Shown: positions 15,857-23,677 of the stretch, piece by piece
Layout: each line of letters starts with the position of its first letter
Numbering within the stretch: position 1 is the first letter of the stretch
Assembly: GCF_009797935.1 (NCBI RefSeq)
Contig: NZ_VOLC01000007.1
Coordinates: forward strand, 62,001 to 126,000
From: Lunatibacter salilacus
Lineage (GTDB): Bacteria; Bacteroidota; Bacteroidia; Cytophagales; Cyclobacteriaceae
DNA: 64,000 nt
Reading direction: 5' to 3'
The notes under the pieces: model-generated
Told to the model about the DNA's origin: nothing
Database searches by the model: none
What the model saw: the letters and a program-made list of their open reading frames with translations, nothing else
Position numbers and translations under genes: made by a program

Positions 15857-17188
15857 TTATTCAATTTGAATATCCCCAAGTACGTAAGCCAACATAATTT
15901 GCTGAAAAAAGAGCGAATATTTTGCCTGAGCATTATCCGACTGGGCGGTGACCAATTGCTGGTTGGCCTGCGCCAAGTCCACGAAATTGCTTACTCCCAA
16001 CCGGAAACGCTCTGAAATCGCTTCTTGGGCAAGTGTAGCGGCTTGCAATTGAACGTCAGTCGCTTCTTCCCGCTTGATGGCCCCGGAATAGTTCTCATAG
16101 GCTAATTTAACCTCCTGAAAAATTCGGCGTTCCAAAGCACCCAACTCCAATTGCTGATTTTGAAGGTTAACTCTGCTTCTTCCAATATTTGCTACCTGGT
16201 CAAAGTTGTTAAACAGGGGAATATTAAATGAAAAACCAATATTGCGTTGTGGATATACCCGCATAAACTGCTCCCTAAGCATCCTCTCGTCCAACGAGGT
16301 ATAGAATGAACTGTATTCCATGAAAAGATTTAGTTGAGGAAACCTGGCGGACTTGGATACCGCCAACATCTTTCTGTTTGCCTGCTCCAAAACCTGTTGT
16401 TGCTTAAGATCCCGTCGCTGTAAAAGCGCTTCTTGATAAAGATCATGAAAGGGAAGCCTCAAATAGTTTTCAGTTGTATCATTCAGTGGAACCGGACTCA
16501 ATACAGGAAAGGTTTCCTCCTCCAACTGCAGGGTTTCAGCCAGAATCCAAAGGCTACTTTCCCATTGAATCTTAGCCTGAACAGCTACAGACTCCAACCT
16601 AGCGACCTCCGCCTGTTGGTTATATAGGTCAGCTTGGGTTCTTAATCCTGTTTCCACAAAGCCATCAATCTGCCTCAACAGCATTTGCTGATTTTTCAAG
16701 TTTTCCAACGAGATTTGATACAGTTCCCCATCCAACAACGCCTGCAAATATTGCTGAGAGATTGTGAAAATCACTTCCTGGGAAGCTGCCACAAGCCCAT
16801 GCTTACCAGCTTCCTCAAAATAAACGGAGGCTTGGGTCCGGTTGATTCTTCTGCCTCCATTATATATCGGCATTTGCGCTGATACCCGGGAGGAAAGAAT
16901 ATTGTTGATTTCATTGGTAACAATAACCTGTCCTTCCACCTGCTGGAATTGCTGTCCAATCTGGCGAAATGCGGAATTGGAAATATTCAGATTGGGTAAG
17001 TGTCCCAATTTAGCGTTAATTTTTTCCAACCGAAGCTGTTCCTGTTCGTTTTGGAGAGCTTGAAAGGTGATATTTTGTTTAAGCCCAAGCTGTACGGCTT
17101 CATTGAAATTGAGAAGTAAAGTGTCCTGAGCTACAAGACGAGTAACAACAGCCGCGTAAATAAAAAGGGTACAAAGAATTGGTTTCAT
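15857..17188 (-). CDS. TolC-family outer-membrane efflux channel
   Basis: A 443-residue protein with a signal peptide (MKPILC... cleaved near VAQ, residue 21) and two homologous halves of long amphipathic helices with beta strands (OEP repeats), typical of TolC/OprM-like channels. It supplies the outer-membrane exit duct for the adaptor and permease encoded nearby. The ATG at 17188 is used because further upstream the frame runs into a duplicated leader sequence with no ATG at its head. It lies 240 bp downstream of the second ATPase gene, across tandem duplicated sequence, and probably belongs to the same transcript. Confidence 0.92.
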   Translation of the reverse strand: MKPILCTLFIYAAVVTRLVAQDTLLLNFNEAVQLGLKQNITFQALQNEQEQLRLEKINAKLGHLPNLNISNSAFRQIGQQFQQVEGQVIVTNEINNILSSRVSAQMPIYNGGRRINRTQASVYFEEAGKHGLVAASQEVIFTISQQYLQALLDGELYQISLENLKNQQMLLRQIDGFVETGLRTQADLYNQQAEVARLESVAVQAKIQWESSLWILAETLQLEEETFPVLSPVPLNDTTENYLRLPFHDLYQEALLQRRDLKQQQVLEQANRKMLAVSKSARFPQLNLFMEYSSFYTSLDERMLREQFMRVYPQRNIGFSFNIPLFNNFDQVANIGRSRVNLQNQQLELGALERRIFQEVKLAYENYSGAIKREEATDVQLQAATLAQEAISERFRLGVSNFVDLAQANQQLVTAQSDNAQAKYSLFFQQIMLAYVLGDIQIE

Positions 17189-17428
17189 GTGTTTATAATT
17201 GTTTTTCAATTGTCACATGGAATCTCGCCACAATAGTCATCCCTCCGTGCGTCGCTTGCGTCATGCTCGATTTCATATGTTTATAATTGTTCTTCAGTGG
17301 CCATAACTTGCCCCGGTTTATCGGGGTAGCCTGTCCCGATTCTCGGGAGAATCTCGCCATGATAATCATCCCGGTGGGTGGCGCTTGCTTCATGCCTGCC
17401 TGTCCGGTAGGCAGGCTCGATTTCATGT
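17183..17428. repeat. Tandemly duplicated leader with inserted REP-like palindromes
   Basis: Two imperfect copies of a unit beginning TTTCATATGTTTATAATTG occupy 17183-17270 (88 bp) and 17271-17420 (150 bp), and a third copy begins at 17421. The longer copy has gained palindromes: CCCCG/CGGGG at 17311-17326, TCCCGA-TTC-TCGGGA at 17334-17348, and arms GCCTGCCT/AGGCAGGC around GTCCGGT at 17394-17416. Each unit spans the start-codon context of the tolC gene (minus strand ATGAAA...), so the duplication created extra ATGAAA starts with short open frames. Confidence 0.75.
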
Positions 17429-18103
17429 TTAAATTCGGATATCGTTGGCAATTTTACCGTCAAGCATTTCAATCAAACGGGTTCCAAAATCGGCGTTTTC
17501 CCTGGCATGGGTTGCCTGGATGATGGTGGTGCCTTCCTTGTTCAATTCCTGAAATACCTCCATGATTTCTTTTGCTTGTACAGAATGTAGATTTCCAGTC
17601 GGTTCATCGGCGAGCAAGACCTTGGGTTTTCCGGCAATTGCGCGGGCCACTCCTACAAGCTGTTGCTGTCCTCCGGATAGCTGTTCTGGAAATAGATCCT
17701 TCTTTGCCACCATCTGAAACCGATCCAACAGTTCAGCAATTATGCTTTTACGTTCTTGAGAGGATACATTTCTATAGAGCAACGGCGTCTCAATATTCTC
17801 ATACACTGTCAGCTCATCAATTAGGTGGTAGGCTTGAAAAATATACCCAAACTCGGCCTTGTGTAATGCCGATCGTTGCTTTTCCTTCATCCCCCTGATT
17901 GAGTTTCCATCGAAGCTGTACTTTCCTTCATATTCCTGATCTAACAAACCAATAATATTGAGCAAGGTAGATTTACCAACCCCGGAGGGACCCATTAGGG
18001 TAATAAACTCTCCTTGATTGAATGTTAGATTGATGTTTTTTAAAATAAAAACCCGCTGAAATCGGGATTCAACGTACTTGTCTACTTCTTCAAGTTTGAT
18101 CAT
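17429..18103 (-). CDS. MacB/LolD-type ABC transporter ATPase (second copy)
   Basis: A 224-residue ATPase with Walker A GPSGVGKST (38-46), signature LSGGQ (142-146), Walker B VLLADEP (162-168) and H-loop His199. It differs from its paralog at 9830-10525 in two places: the D-loop reads NLHS where NLDS is usual, and QQQL replaces QQQR right after the signature. The D-loop Asp contacts the opposite subunit, so this copy may work best as part of a heterodimer with the other ATPase (inference). A sigma-54-like element lies 28 nt upstream. The TolC gene follows it. Confidence 0.9.
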   Translation of the reverse strand: MIKLEEVDKYVESRFQRVFILKNINLTFNQGEFITLMGPSGVGKSTLLNIIGLLDQEYEGKYSFDGNSIRGMKEKQRSALHKAEFGYIFQAYHLIDELTVYENIETPLLYRNVSSQERKSIIAELLDRFQMVAKKDLFPEQLSGGQQQLVGVARAIAGKPKVLLADEPTGNLHSVQAKEIMEVFQELNKEGTTIIQATHARENADFGTRLIEMLDGKIANDIRI

Positions 18104-18130
18104 TTTTCGTTAATATTTTAAATCCTGTAT

Positions 18131-18146
18131 TCCCAGTATCATGCCA
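18131..18146 (-). promoter_or_regulatory. Candidate sigma-54 promoter of the second ATPase gene
   Basis: TGGCATGATACTGGGA on the minus strand, 28 nt before the ATG. It shares TGGCATG with the sites at 12811 and 20725, and keeps the G of the -12 box. Further upstream, GGACATATTCGG (18176-18187) and GTACAACTTTGGTCGCTG (18208-18225) resemble stretches found near the other two promoters. Confidence 0.58.
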
Positions 18147-18281
18147 TAACCCATATATCCAATTGAACTCTAAAAGGACATATTCGGAAAAGATAGCACC
18201 AATGTACCGTACAACTTTGGTCGCTGGCGAACATTTTTGTATTATGTTGCTCTGATGTTATTGTATTGTGTTGCAAGCGAA

Positions 18282-20693
18282 TTATTCAATCTTTAAAACC
18301 TCCGAAGGGTTTTTATGGGCGACCTTTAAACCGTGAATGGATACAATCATCAATGCGAGAAGTGAAAGAAAAATCCCGGCAATAGCAAAAAGGTGAAAAG
18401 GCATGGGGATGCGGTACGCAAACTCCGACAACCACAGGTCCAGCAATAGCCAGGCTGGAATAATTCCCAACAAAACAGCCATAGAAATCAAAATCACATA
18501 GGATTTGGTAATACCAACAAGAAGTTGAAGCACACTAGCTCCCAATACTTTTCTAATACTGATTTCTTTGGTTTTCTTGGCGATGGTAAAGGATGTCAAT
18601 GCAAACAATCCCAACAAACTAATCACAATAGCCATAAAAGAAGCCATGGATAGTATTTTGGTCAATTTGAGATCCGTTGCATAAAACGATTCCAATTCCC
18701 TGTCAAAAAAGCGGAATCCTTCTGTTTCCAAAGGGAAGTGTGTTTGTAATACGGCATCAAGTTCCGATTTTGCGATGGTCAGATTTTTCCCCTTACTAAC
18801 CTTTACATTTAGGGTGTTGGAGTTAGTTGGCCTATAGTGGAAGATCATGGGGAGTATAGATTCTCTAAGCGTGCGGGTATGAACGTTGGGGACTACACCT
18901 GCCACTTCATATTCCTCTTCACCATAATTTAATATTCCTCCAATAATGTCAGTCTTTTGGATATTGGACAGTTGTTGGTAGAGTGTTTCATTGATCAGAA
19001 GCTGCTTGGAATGTGTACTAAGATTTTGACCTTGAACTATCTCTACACCGAACAAATCCATAAAATTTTCATCTATAGCCTTTACCTGAACAGAAAGCTG
19101 CGGTTTATCCGATAAAGCTCGGACTTCAACTATCGAGGTCCAGATCCCAGAGGAAGCCAACATGTCGCTTGCGAAACTAGACTGTTGGACGAAGGATTGC
19201 TGATTTATTGCTGTTTGCAAAGTCCGCTTTCCCTCGGGTGTCACCGAAGAATAGGGTAGCCTAACATAGAGTATTTGCTCTCTATCAAACCCCAATTCCT
19301 TATTTGTCAAAAAATCTACCTGACTGGAAACGGTTAATACAGCAACTACAAAGGCGATAGAAAATGCAAATTGTACAACCGTGAGGTTACGTTGAATGAA
19401 ATATCCAAATGAAAAACCCTGTGGTACCTTCAAGTCTCTACTCAGCGTTTTTTTAGGTGAATAAGCTGATAACAGCAGGGCGGGAAATATGCCGGAGAAA
19501 ATAGTCAATATTAAAAATAAACCAGTTACGAACATCAAACTCTCCGAGCTGCTGTAATTAATCACCATATCCGATGGAAGAAAATCATGAAAATAAACCG
19601 TTAAAAATTCACACCCTGCAATTCCTGCCCCGATCGAAAGCACCACTAGTAAGCCTGTCTCTGTAATCGATTGAAAGATTAACTGGGTTCTGCTACTTCC
19701 AAGAGTCTTTCTAATCCCCACTTCCTTGGCCCGTAGAATCGATTGAGCAGTCTCCAAATTGATAAAATTCAAACTAGCAAGCAGAAGTATTATTCCGCCG
19801 ATCACTATCAACCCATATAGTACGACCCGACTTGCTCCAGGTCTGTCAAAATTCTGGTTGAAGTGAAGCTCTGATAATGGCAAAAGGGAAAATTGGGTGG
19901 CTATTCCTTCCTCCGATGCTAAATATTTAGCTATTAACCGTTCAAAATCCGGTGTTAAATCCTTTGGGGTTTTTCCTTCTGAAAGTTTCAAAAAAAGCTG
20001 CGAAGAGGAGTTTACATTATCCCATTGTTCTACATTATAAAAGTCTATATTCCTTTCTTGGTAAAAGTTACCAATTGACAAAAAATCGGTGAACACGAAG
20101 TCTGATTTTTCTTCAAAGTCCGCTACCACTCCAGCGACCTGTACGGTAAGTGTATCCAAAAAGAAATACTCCAAAAATTTACCAATGATTTGATTGGGGG
20201 ATTGCTCCGGAAAGAACTTACTGGCTACTGACTCGGTTAATACCACTTGATTTAAGTCCTGAAGGGCAGTCTTAGGATTACCAGCCAACCATTCTCGTGG
20301 AAACATTTGCAGCAAAGCCGGGTCCGCATAGGTTACCTGCGTATGATTGGGATACCAGTAGTCGGTTTCAGGATTGCGGACATTTACATCCCACAATGTA
20401 TAAAAAAAGGTTTTTTGTTCAATCCCTGAAACTTCATCTTCTATTACCTGTGCCAACGGAACAGGAACGCCGCCATTGGTTGCAGCTTCGCCGAGAAAGC
20501 TCGTCGTTGTATTGACCTGATAAATACGGTCCGAATCTTGATGAAACGTATCGAAAGAGTTTTCATGATAAACGACATGAAATACAACGGTGCAAACGGC
20601 AACTCCCAATGCAAGCCCGAATATGTGGACAAATGTCCGTAGGGGATTCCTCTTGATATTTCTAAATGCAATAAGCAGGTAATTTTTCAACAT
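18282..20693 (-). CDS. FtsX/MacB-type ABC transporter permease
   Basis: An 803-residue permease made of two FtsX modules. Helix 1 is near residues 21-43 and is followed by a large periplasmic domain (about 45-280). Helices 2-4 lie near 285-410, a fifth starts near 437, a second periplasmic domain follows, and three C-terminal helices lie near 682-705, 722-748 and 765-790. The cytoplasmic coupling motifs KEVGIRKTLGSS and KEISIRKVLGAS, one per module, dock the ATPase. This double-module form is common in Bacteroidota and works with MacB-like ATPases for export of lipid-like or peptide substrates. Its own sigma-54-like site precedes it, and the substrate is unknown. Confidence 0.92.
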   Translation of the reverse strand: MLKNYLLIAFRNIKRNPLRTFVHIFGLALGVAVCTVVFHVVYHENSFDTFHQDSDRIYQVNTTTSFLGEAATNGGVPVPLAQVIEDEVSGIEQKTFFYTLWDVNVRNPETDYWYPNHTQVTYADPALLQMFPREWLAGNPKTALQDLNQVVLTESVASKFFPEQSPNQIIGKFLEYFFLDTLTVQVAGVVADFEEKSDFVFTDFLSIGNFYQERNIDFYNVEQWDNVNSSSQLFLKLSEGKTPKDLTPDFERLIAKYLASEEGIATQFSLLPLSELHFNQNFDRPGASRVVLYGLIVIGGIILLLASLNFINLETAQSILRAKEVGIRKTLGSSRTQLIFQSITETGLLVVLSIGAGIAGCEFLTVYFHDFLPSDMVINYSSSESLMFVTGLFLILTIFSGIFPALLLSAYSPKKTLSRDLKVPQGFSFGYFIQRNLTVVQFAFSIAFVVAVLTVSSQVDFLTNKELGFDREQILYVRLPYSSVTPEGKRTLQTAINQQSFVQQSSFASDMLASSGIWTSIVEVRALSDKPQLSVQVKAIDENFMDLFGVEIVQGQNLSTHSKQLLINETLYQQLSNIQKTDIIGGILNYGEEEYEVAGVVPNVHTRTLRESILPMIFHYRPTNSNTLNVKVSKGKNLTIAKSELDAVLQTHFPLETEGFRFFDRELESFYATDLKLTKILSMASFMAIVISLLGLFALTSFTIAKKTKEISIRKVLGASVLQLLVGITKSYVILISMAVLLGIIPAWLLLDLWLSEFAYRIPMPFHLFAIAGIFLSLLALMIVSIHGLKVAHKNPSEVLKIE

Positions 20694-20724
20694 GGCAACC
20701 TTCCTTAGATATTTAGGAATAAGC

Positions 20725-20740
20725 TACTATCTGCATGCCA
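20725..20740 (-). promoter_or_regulatory. Candidate sigma-54 promoter of the permease gene
   Basis: TGGCATGCAGATAGTA on the minus strand, 32 nt before the ATG. The -24 half is identical to those at 12811 and 18131 (TGGCATG); the -12 half keeps only T and G. TATTCGGACGAT at 20815-20826 is a candidate activator half-site about 80 bp upstream. Confidence 0.55.
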
Positions 20741-20929
20741 TAAAAAACCATCCAAATGGCTATAAAAATAGACTTTGCCTAAACAACACCCATGAATCCC
20801 GATCATTTTTGGCCGTATTCGGACGATCATTAAATCGGATTCTATTGCAATTATAAAATCATTTTGGAAACAGTCTGTAAAATGCTTAGACATGCATCTA
20901 AATACTTGCGCTGTCAATACGCTGCAATT

Positions 20930-21808
20930 TTAGCCAAAAAGATCAGAACTCAAATATCGATCTCCCCTATCACAGGCAATGCAGACAATTATTCCTTCGG
21001 CTAATGTATTTGAGAGCTCTAGGGCAGCATGCAACGCTCCGCCACTACTCATACCCGCCAGGATACCCTCCTCTTTCGCCATTCTGCGTGTCATTTCCGT
21101 GGCTTGTTTTTCACTGACATCAATAATCTGATCAACTCTTTTTGCTTCAAAAATTTTGGGCAAAAACTCCGGAGACCAGCGTCGGATCCCGGGAATACTA
21201 GACCCATCTGTGGGTTGAGTCCCTACGATCTGAATAGCTGGGTTTTTCTCCTTGAGGTACCGGGATACACCCATGATCGTTCCCGTAGTACCCATGGCTG
21301 AGACAAAATGGGTCACATTACCCTTTGTATCTTTGTATATTTCAGGACCGGTGGTTTGGTAATGCGCCCAATAATTGTCGGGATTGGAAAACTGGTTCAA
21401 CATGAAATAACCCTCATTCGCTGCCATTTCCTCCGCCAAGGTTCTTGAATATTCGATGGTTTTCTCGGCAGGGGTCAAAATAACACGGGCCCCATAGGCT
21501 TCCATGGATATGACTCTTTCTTTTGTAGAATTGTCAGGCATAATCAAAGTCATTTCCACTCCCAGTGTACAGGCCACCATGGCCAAGGCAATGCCGGTAT
21601 TACCGCTGGTTGCTTCCACGAGCTTTGAGCCCTTTTTTATGTCTCCTCTATCAAGAGCAGATCGAATCATATTGTACGCAGCCCGATCCTTGACAGAGCC
21701 ACCGGGATTTTGACCTTCCAGCTTACAAAAAATCTGCACGTTTGGATTGTTAGATATATGCTGCAAAGCAATCAAGGGAGTATTCCCTATCAATTCAAAT
21801 AACTTCAT
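20930..21808 (-). CDS. cysM: Cysteine synthase (O-acetylserine sulfhydrylase B type)
   Basis: A 292-residue PLP enzyme that makes cysteine from O-acetylserine and sulfide (or thiosulfate). The Schiff-base Lys is K40 in GGSVKDR. The substrate loop SGNTG is at 68-72, and the phosphate-binding Gly/Thr loop reads GTTGT. Length and the GGSVKDR form favour CysM over the longer CysK. It lies 43 bp downstream of the serine acetyltransferase gene, so the two steps of cysteine synthesis are co-encoded. Its stop codon overlaps a sequence (20917-20931) shared with the efflux adaptor promoter region. Confidence 0.95.
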   Translation of the reverse strand: MKLFELIGNTPLIALQHISNNPNVQIFCKLEGQNPGGSVKDRAAYNMIRSALDRGDIKKGSKLVEATSGNTGIALAMVACTLGVEMTLIMPDNSTKERVISMEAYGARVILTPAEKTIEYSRTLAEEMAANEGYFMLNQFSNPDNYWAHYQTTGPEIYKDTKGNVTHFVSAMGTTGTIMGVSRYLKEKNPAIQIVGTQPTDGSSIPGIRRWSPEFLPKIFEAKRVDQIIDVSEKQATEMTRRMAKEEGILAGMSSGGALHAALELSNTLAEGIIVCIACDRGDRYLSSDLFG

Positions 21809-21851
21809 AATTGGTATGGTTCTTAGCTAAAAAAAGAGGGTGTGACCTTTT

Positions 21852-22685
21852 TCAAGCTTCGTTTTTCAAAACGTAAAAATCCGTCAGGTTGGTAGATCCG
21901 TCGTAGATTTTTGTTTGGTAATAGATTTTGCTGTTGGGTGGAATACTCTTGGTTAACCACACATTACCTCCGACTACACTATCTTTACCTATTACGGTAT
22001 TACCTCCGAGGATCGTAGCACCTGCATATATGACCACGTTATCTTCAATGGTCGGATGGCGCTTTTTATCGGCATCCTCCTTTTTCACACTTAGAGCTCC
22101 CAAAGTGACCCCCTGATAGATTTTCACATTATCTCCCACCTCGGTAGTTTCTCCGATTACAATACCCGTGGCGTGATCGATGCAGAAAAAGCGCCCTATT
22201 TTTGCTCCAGGGTGAATATCTACTCCAGTTTTGCTGTGCGCATATTCAGTAATCATACGTGGAATCAAAGAAATACCCATCGTATATAACTGATGAGCGA
22301 TGCGATAGGCACATACGGCATAGAATCCCGGATAGCACCGAACAATTTCTGTCTTGGATTTGGCAGCAGGATCACCAGCATACATGGCATCCAAGTCTTC
22401 AAGTAACAATTGATAGATATTCCCAAGTGAGGAAAAAAATTTATCCGCTAGCTTTTCACCATCACCCGTTATGAGATTGGGGTTTTTGGTCAAAATCCCC
22501 TTTAACTGAACCAAAAGATCAAAGTACTTCATCTCCAAGTTTCCTCGCTCTTTAAGCGGTTCGTTGGCATGCTCTGGAAACAATACTCCCAACAATTCCT
22601 CAAAAAACCGCTTAATTACTTTTGGGGATGGGCATTCTGGGCATTTGTTATGGGCGGCATGTAACTGATCAATTAATGAGTCCAT
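21852..22685 (-). CDS. cysE: Serine O-acetyltransferase
   Basis: A 277-residue acyltransferase that makes O-acetylserine from serine and acetyl-CoA. The N-terminal helical domain (about 1-140) is followed by left-handed beta-helix hexapeptide repeats (about 150-255) with H158 (DIHPG) and H171 (IDHATG), GETTEVGDNVKIYQGVTLG and the usual VVGGNVWL turn. The C-terminal tail after the helix ends in FYVLKNEA. It pairs with cysM downstream and follows an unrelated outer-membrane gene by 29 bp. Confidence 0.95.
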   Translation of the reverse strand: MDSLIDQLHAAHNKCPECPSPKVIKRFFEELLGVLFPEHANEPLKERGNLEMKYFDLLVQLKGILTKNPNLITGDGEKLADKFFSSLGNIYQLLLEDLDAMYAGDPAAKSKTEIVRCYPGFYAVCAYRIAHQLYTMGISLIPRMITEYAHSKTGVDIHPGAKIGRFFCIDHATGIVIGETTEVGDNVKIYQGVTLGALSVKKEDADKKRHPTIEDNVVIYAGATILGGNTVIGKDSVVGGNVWLTKSIPPNSKIYYQTKIYDGSTNLTDFYVLKNEA

Positions 22686-22714
22686 GGGGAAAGTCAGCAG
22701 GATGTGGGTTTTAT

Positions 22715-23293
22715 TTAATATATGAAACCCACCCGGATTACATATGGTTCATTATATGGGGATCTTCTGTTGTCGTAGGTGAGGTTATATAATACGGTAA
22801 TATTCATGCCGCCTCTATTTCCAAATGGAGAGAAATAACCAGCACCCACCATCAGCCCTGGAACCCAATCCCTTGTAAATACCACCTCAGTGGTATTCGG
22901 AATGGGGTTGGCAACTTCCACATTAAGAGCCTCATACTCCGCATGGGCAAAAATTTTGGGAAAGACATGGTATCGGTTGAAAAGTCTACCTCCATAAATG
23001 TGGGCTTGGGCATTTCGGTAAAACCTGTTGTTGAAATATTGATAGGTTGCCCCCACACCAGCAGAATACCTTTCTGTCAGCATTACCCCAGCCAACGGTG
23101 ACACATCAACAAAGGTAATCGTACCAAACTGAACACTGAAATTGCCGCCATAATACATCCTCTCCTTAAGAGGGGGGGTTTCCTCCGGGTAAAATTCCCG
23201 TTGTCCATAGCTCAGGGAAGTGGAGAATGCGAGGAATAATAGAACCGGGGCGACCCCCTTCAGCCTCTTAATTTTATTTTTCAATGATAACAT
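22715..23293 (-). CDS. Hypothetical outer-membrane beta-barrel protein
   Basis: A 192-residue protein with a basic N-terminus, a hydrophobic signal segment (about 14-28) and cleavage near SYGQ. The mature part has regular amphipathic strands (FSVQFGTITFVDVSP, SAGVGATYQYF, MVGAGYFSPFG) and ends in VGFIY with an aromatic final residue, as in outer-membrane barrels. No known function. Its start overlaps the end of the FtsB-like gene by 20 bp, so the two are translationally linked, with cysE next. This pairing is seen in sequence; its meaning is not known to me. Confidence 0.8.
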   Translation of the reverse strand: MLSLKNKIKRLKGVAPVLLFLAFSTSLSYGQREFYPEETPPLKERMYYGGNFSVQFGTITFVDVSPLAGVMLTERYSAGVGATYQYFNNRFYRNAQAHIYGGRLFNRYHVFPKIFAHAEYEALNVEVANPIPNTTEVVFTRDWVPGLMVGAGYFSPFGNRGGMNITVLYNLTYDNRRSPYNEPYVIRVGFIY

Positions 23294-23561
23294 AAAGGTC
23301 TTCCGTTTTTCTTTTCATCAAATACCTTTCACGGGCAAACTTCTCCAAAAGTTCGTAATTACTCATCAATTCTTCGCGCTCGGCATTTACCTTATCCTTC
23401 CGCTCTTGGTAAAATTCCTTTTGCTTTTCCAATTCATGAAGTTTTGCGCGCAACTTAAAATGGCTTACTATATCGTTGGAGTCAATAAAAACCATCCACC
23501 CGATAAATAAAACGGTAAAAATGAAGTAGAAGTTTTTGGTGTATTTAAGGTATTTGCCCAT
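23274..23561 (-). CDS. FtsB/DivIC-like septum formation initiator
   Basis: A 95-residue bitopic membrane protein with one helix near residues 9-27, then a heptad coiled coil (about 36-75, KLHELEKQKEFYQERKD-like spacing) and the family end motif YELLEKFARERYLMKRKTEDLYVI. In other bacteria it forms the FtsB-FtsL-FtsQ divisome complex that licenses septal peptidoglycan synthesis. Length is typical. It heads a likely operon with the barrel protein, cysE and cysM; TATATTTG at 23582-23589 is a good -7 box 21 nt upstream. Confidence 0.9.
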   Translation of the reverse strand: MGKYLKYTKNFYFIFTVLFIGWMVFIDSNDIVSHFKLRAKLHELEKQKEFYQERKDKVNAEREELMSNYELLEKFARERYLMKRKTEDLYVIIEK

Positions 23562-23581
23562 CGTCTTCCTATATGTTTACA

Positions 23582-23589
23582 CAAATATA
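23582..23589 (-). promoter_or_regulatory. Probable -7 promoter element for the FtsB-like gene
   Basis: Perfect TATATTTG on the minus strand, 21 nt upstream of the ATG. The expected TTTG 19 nt further up is poor (CCTT region). Confidence 0.4.
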
Positions 23590-23677
23590 TGCAATCATAG
23601 TAATCTTAAAGGTAAATTGAGAGAATAATATCGTCAATTCCCACTACGCATGCGTGATAGCCAGAGATATGGATTTA

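Noticed and set aside
23645-23654. Palindrome ACGCATGCGT after the frameshifted gene
   Set aside because: Ten bases only, no repeats elsewhere noticed and no nearby promoter; chance is a sufficient explanation.
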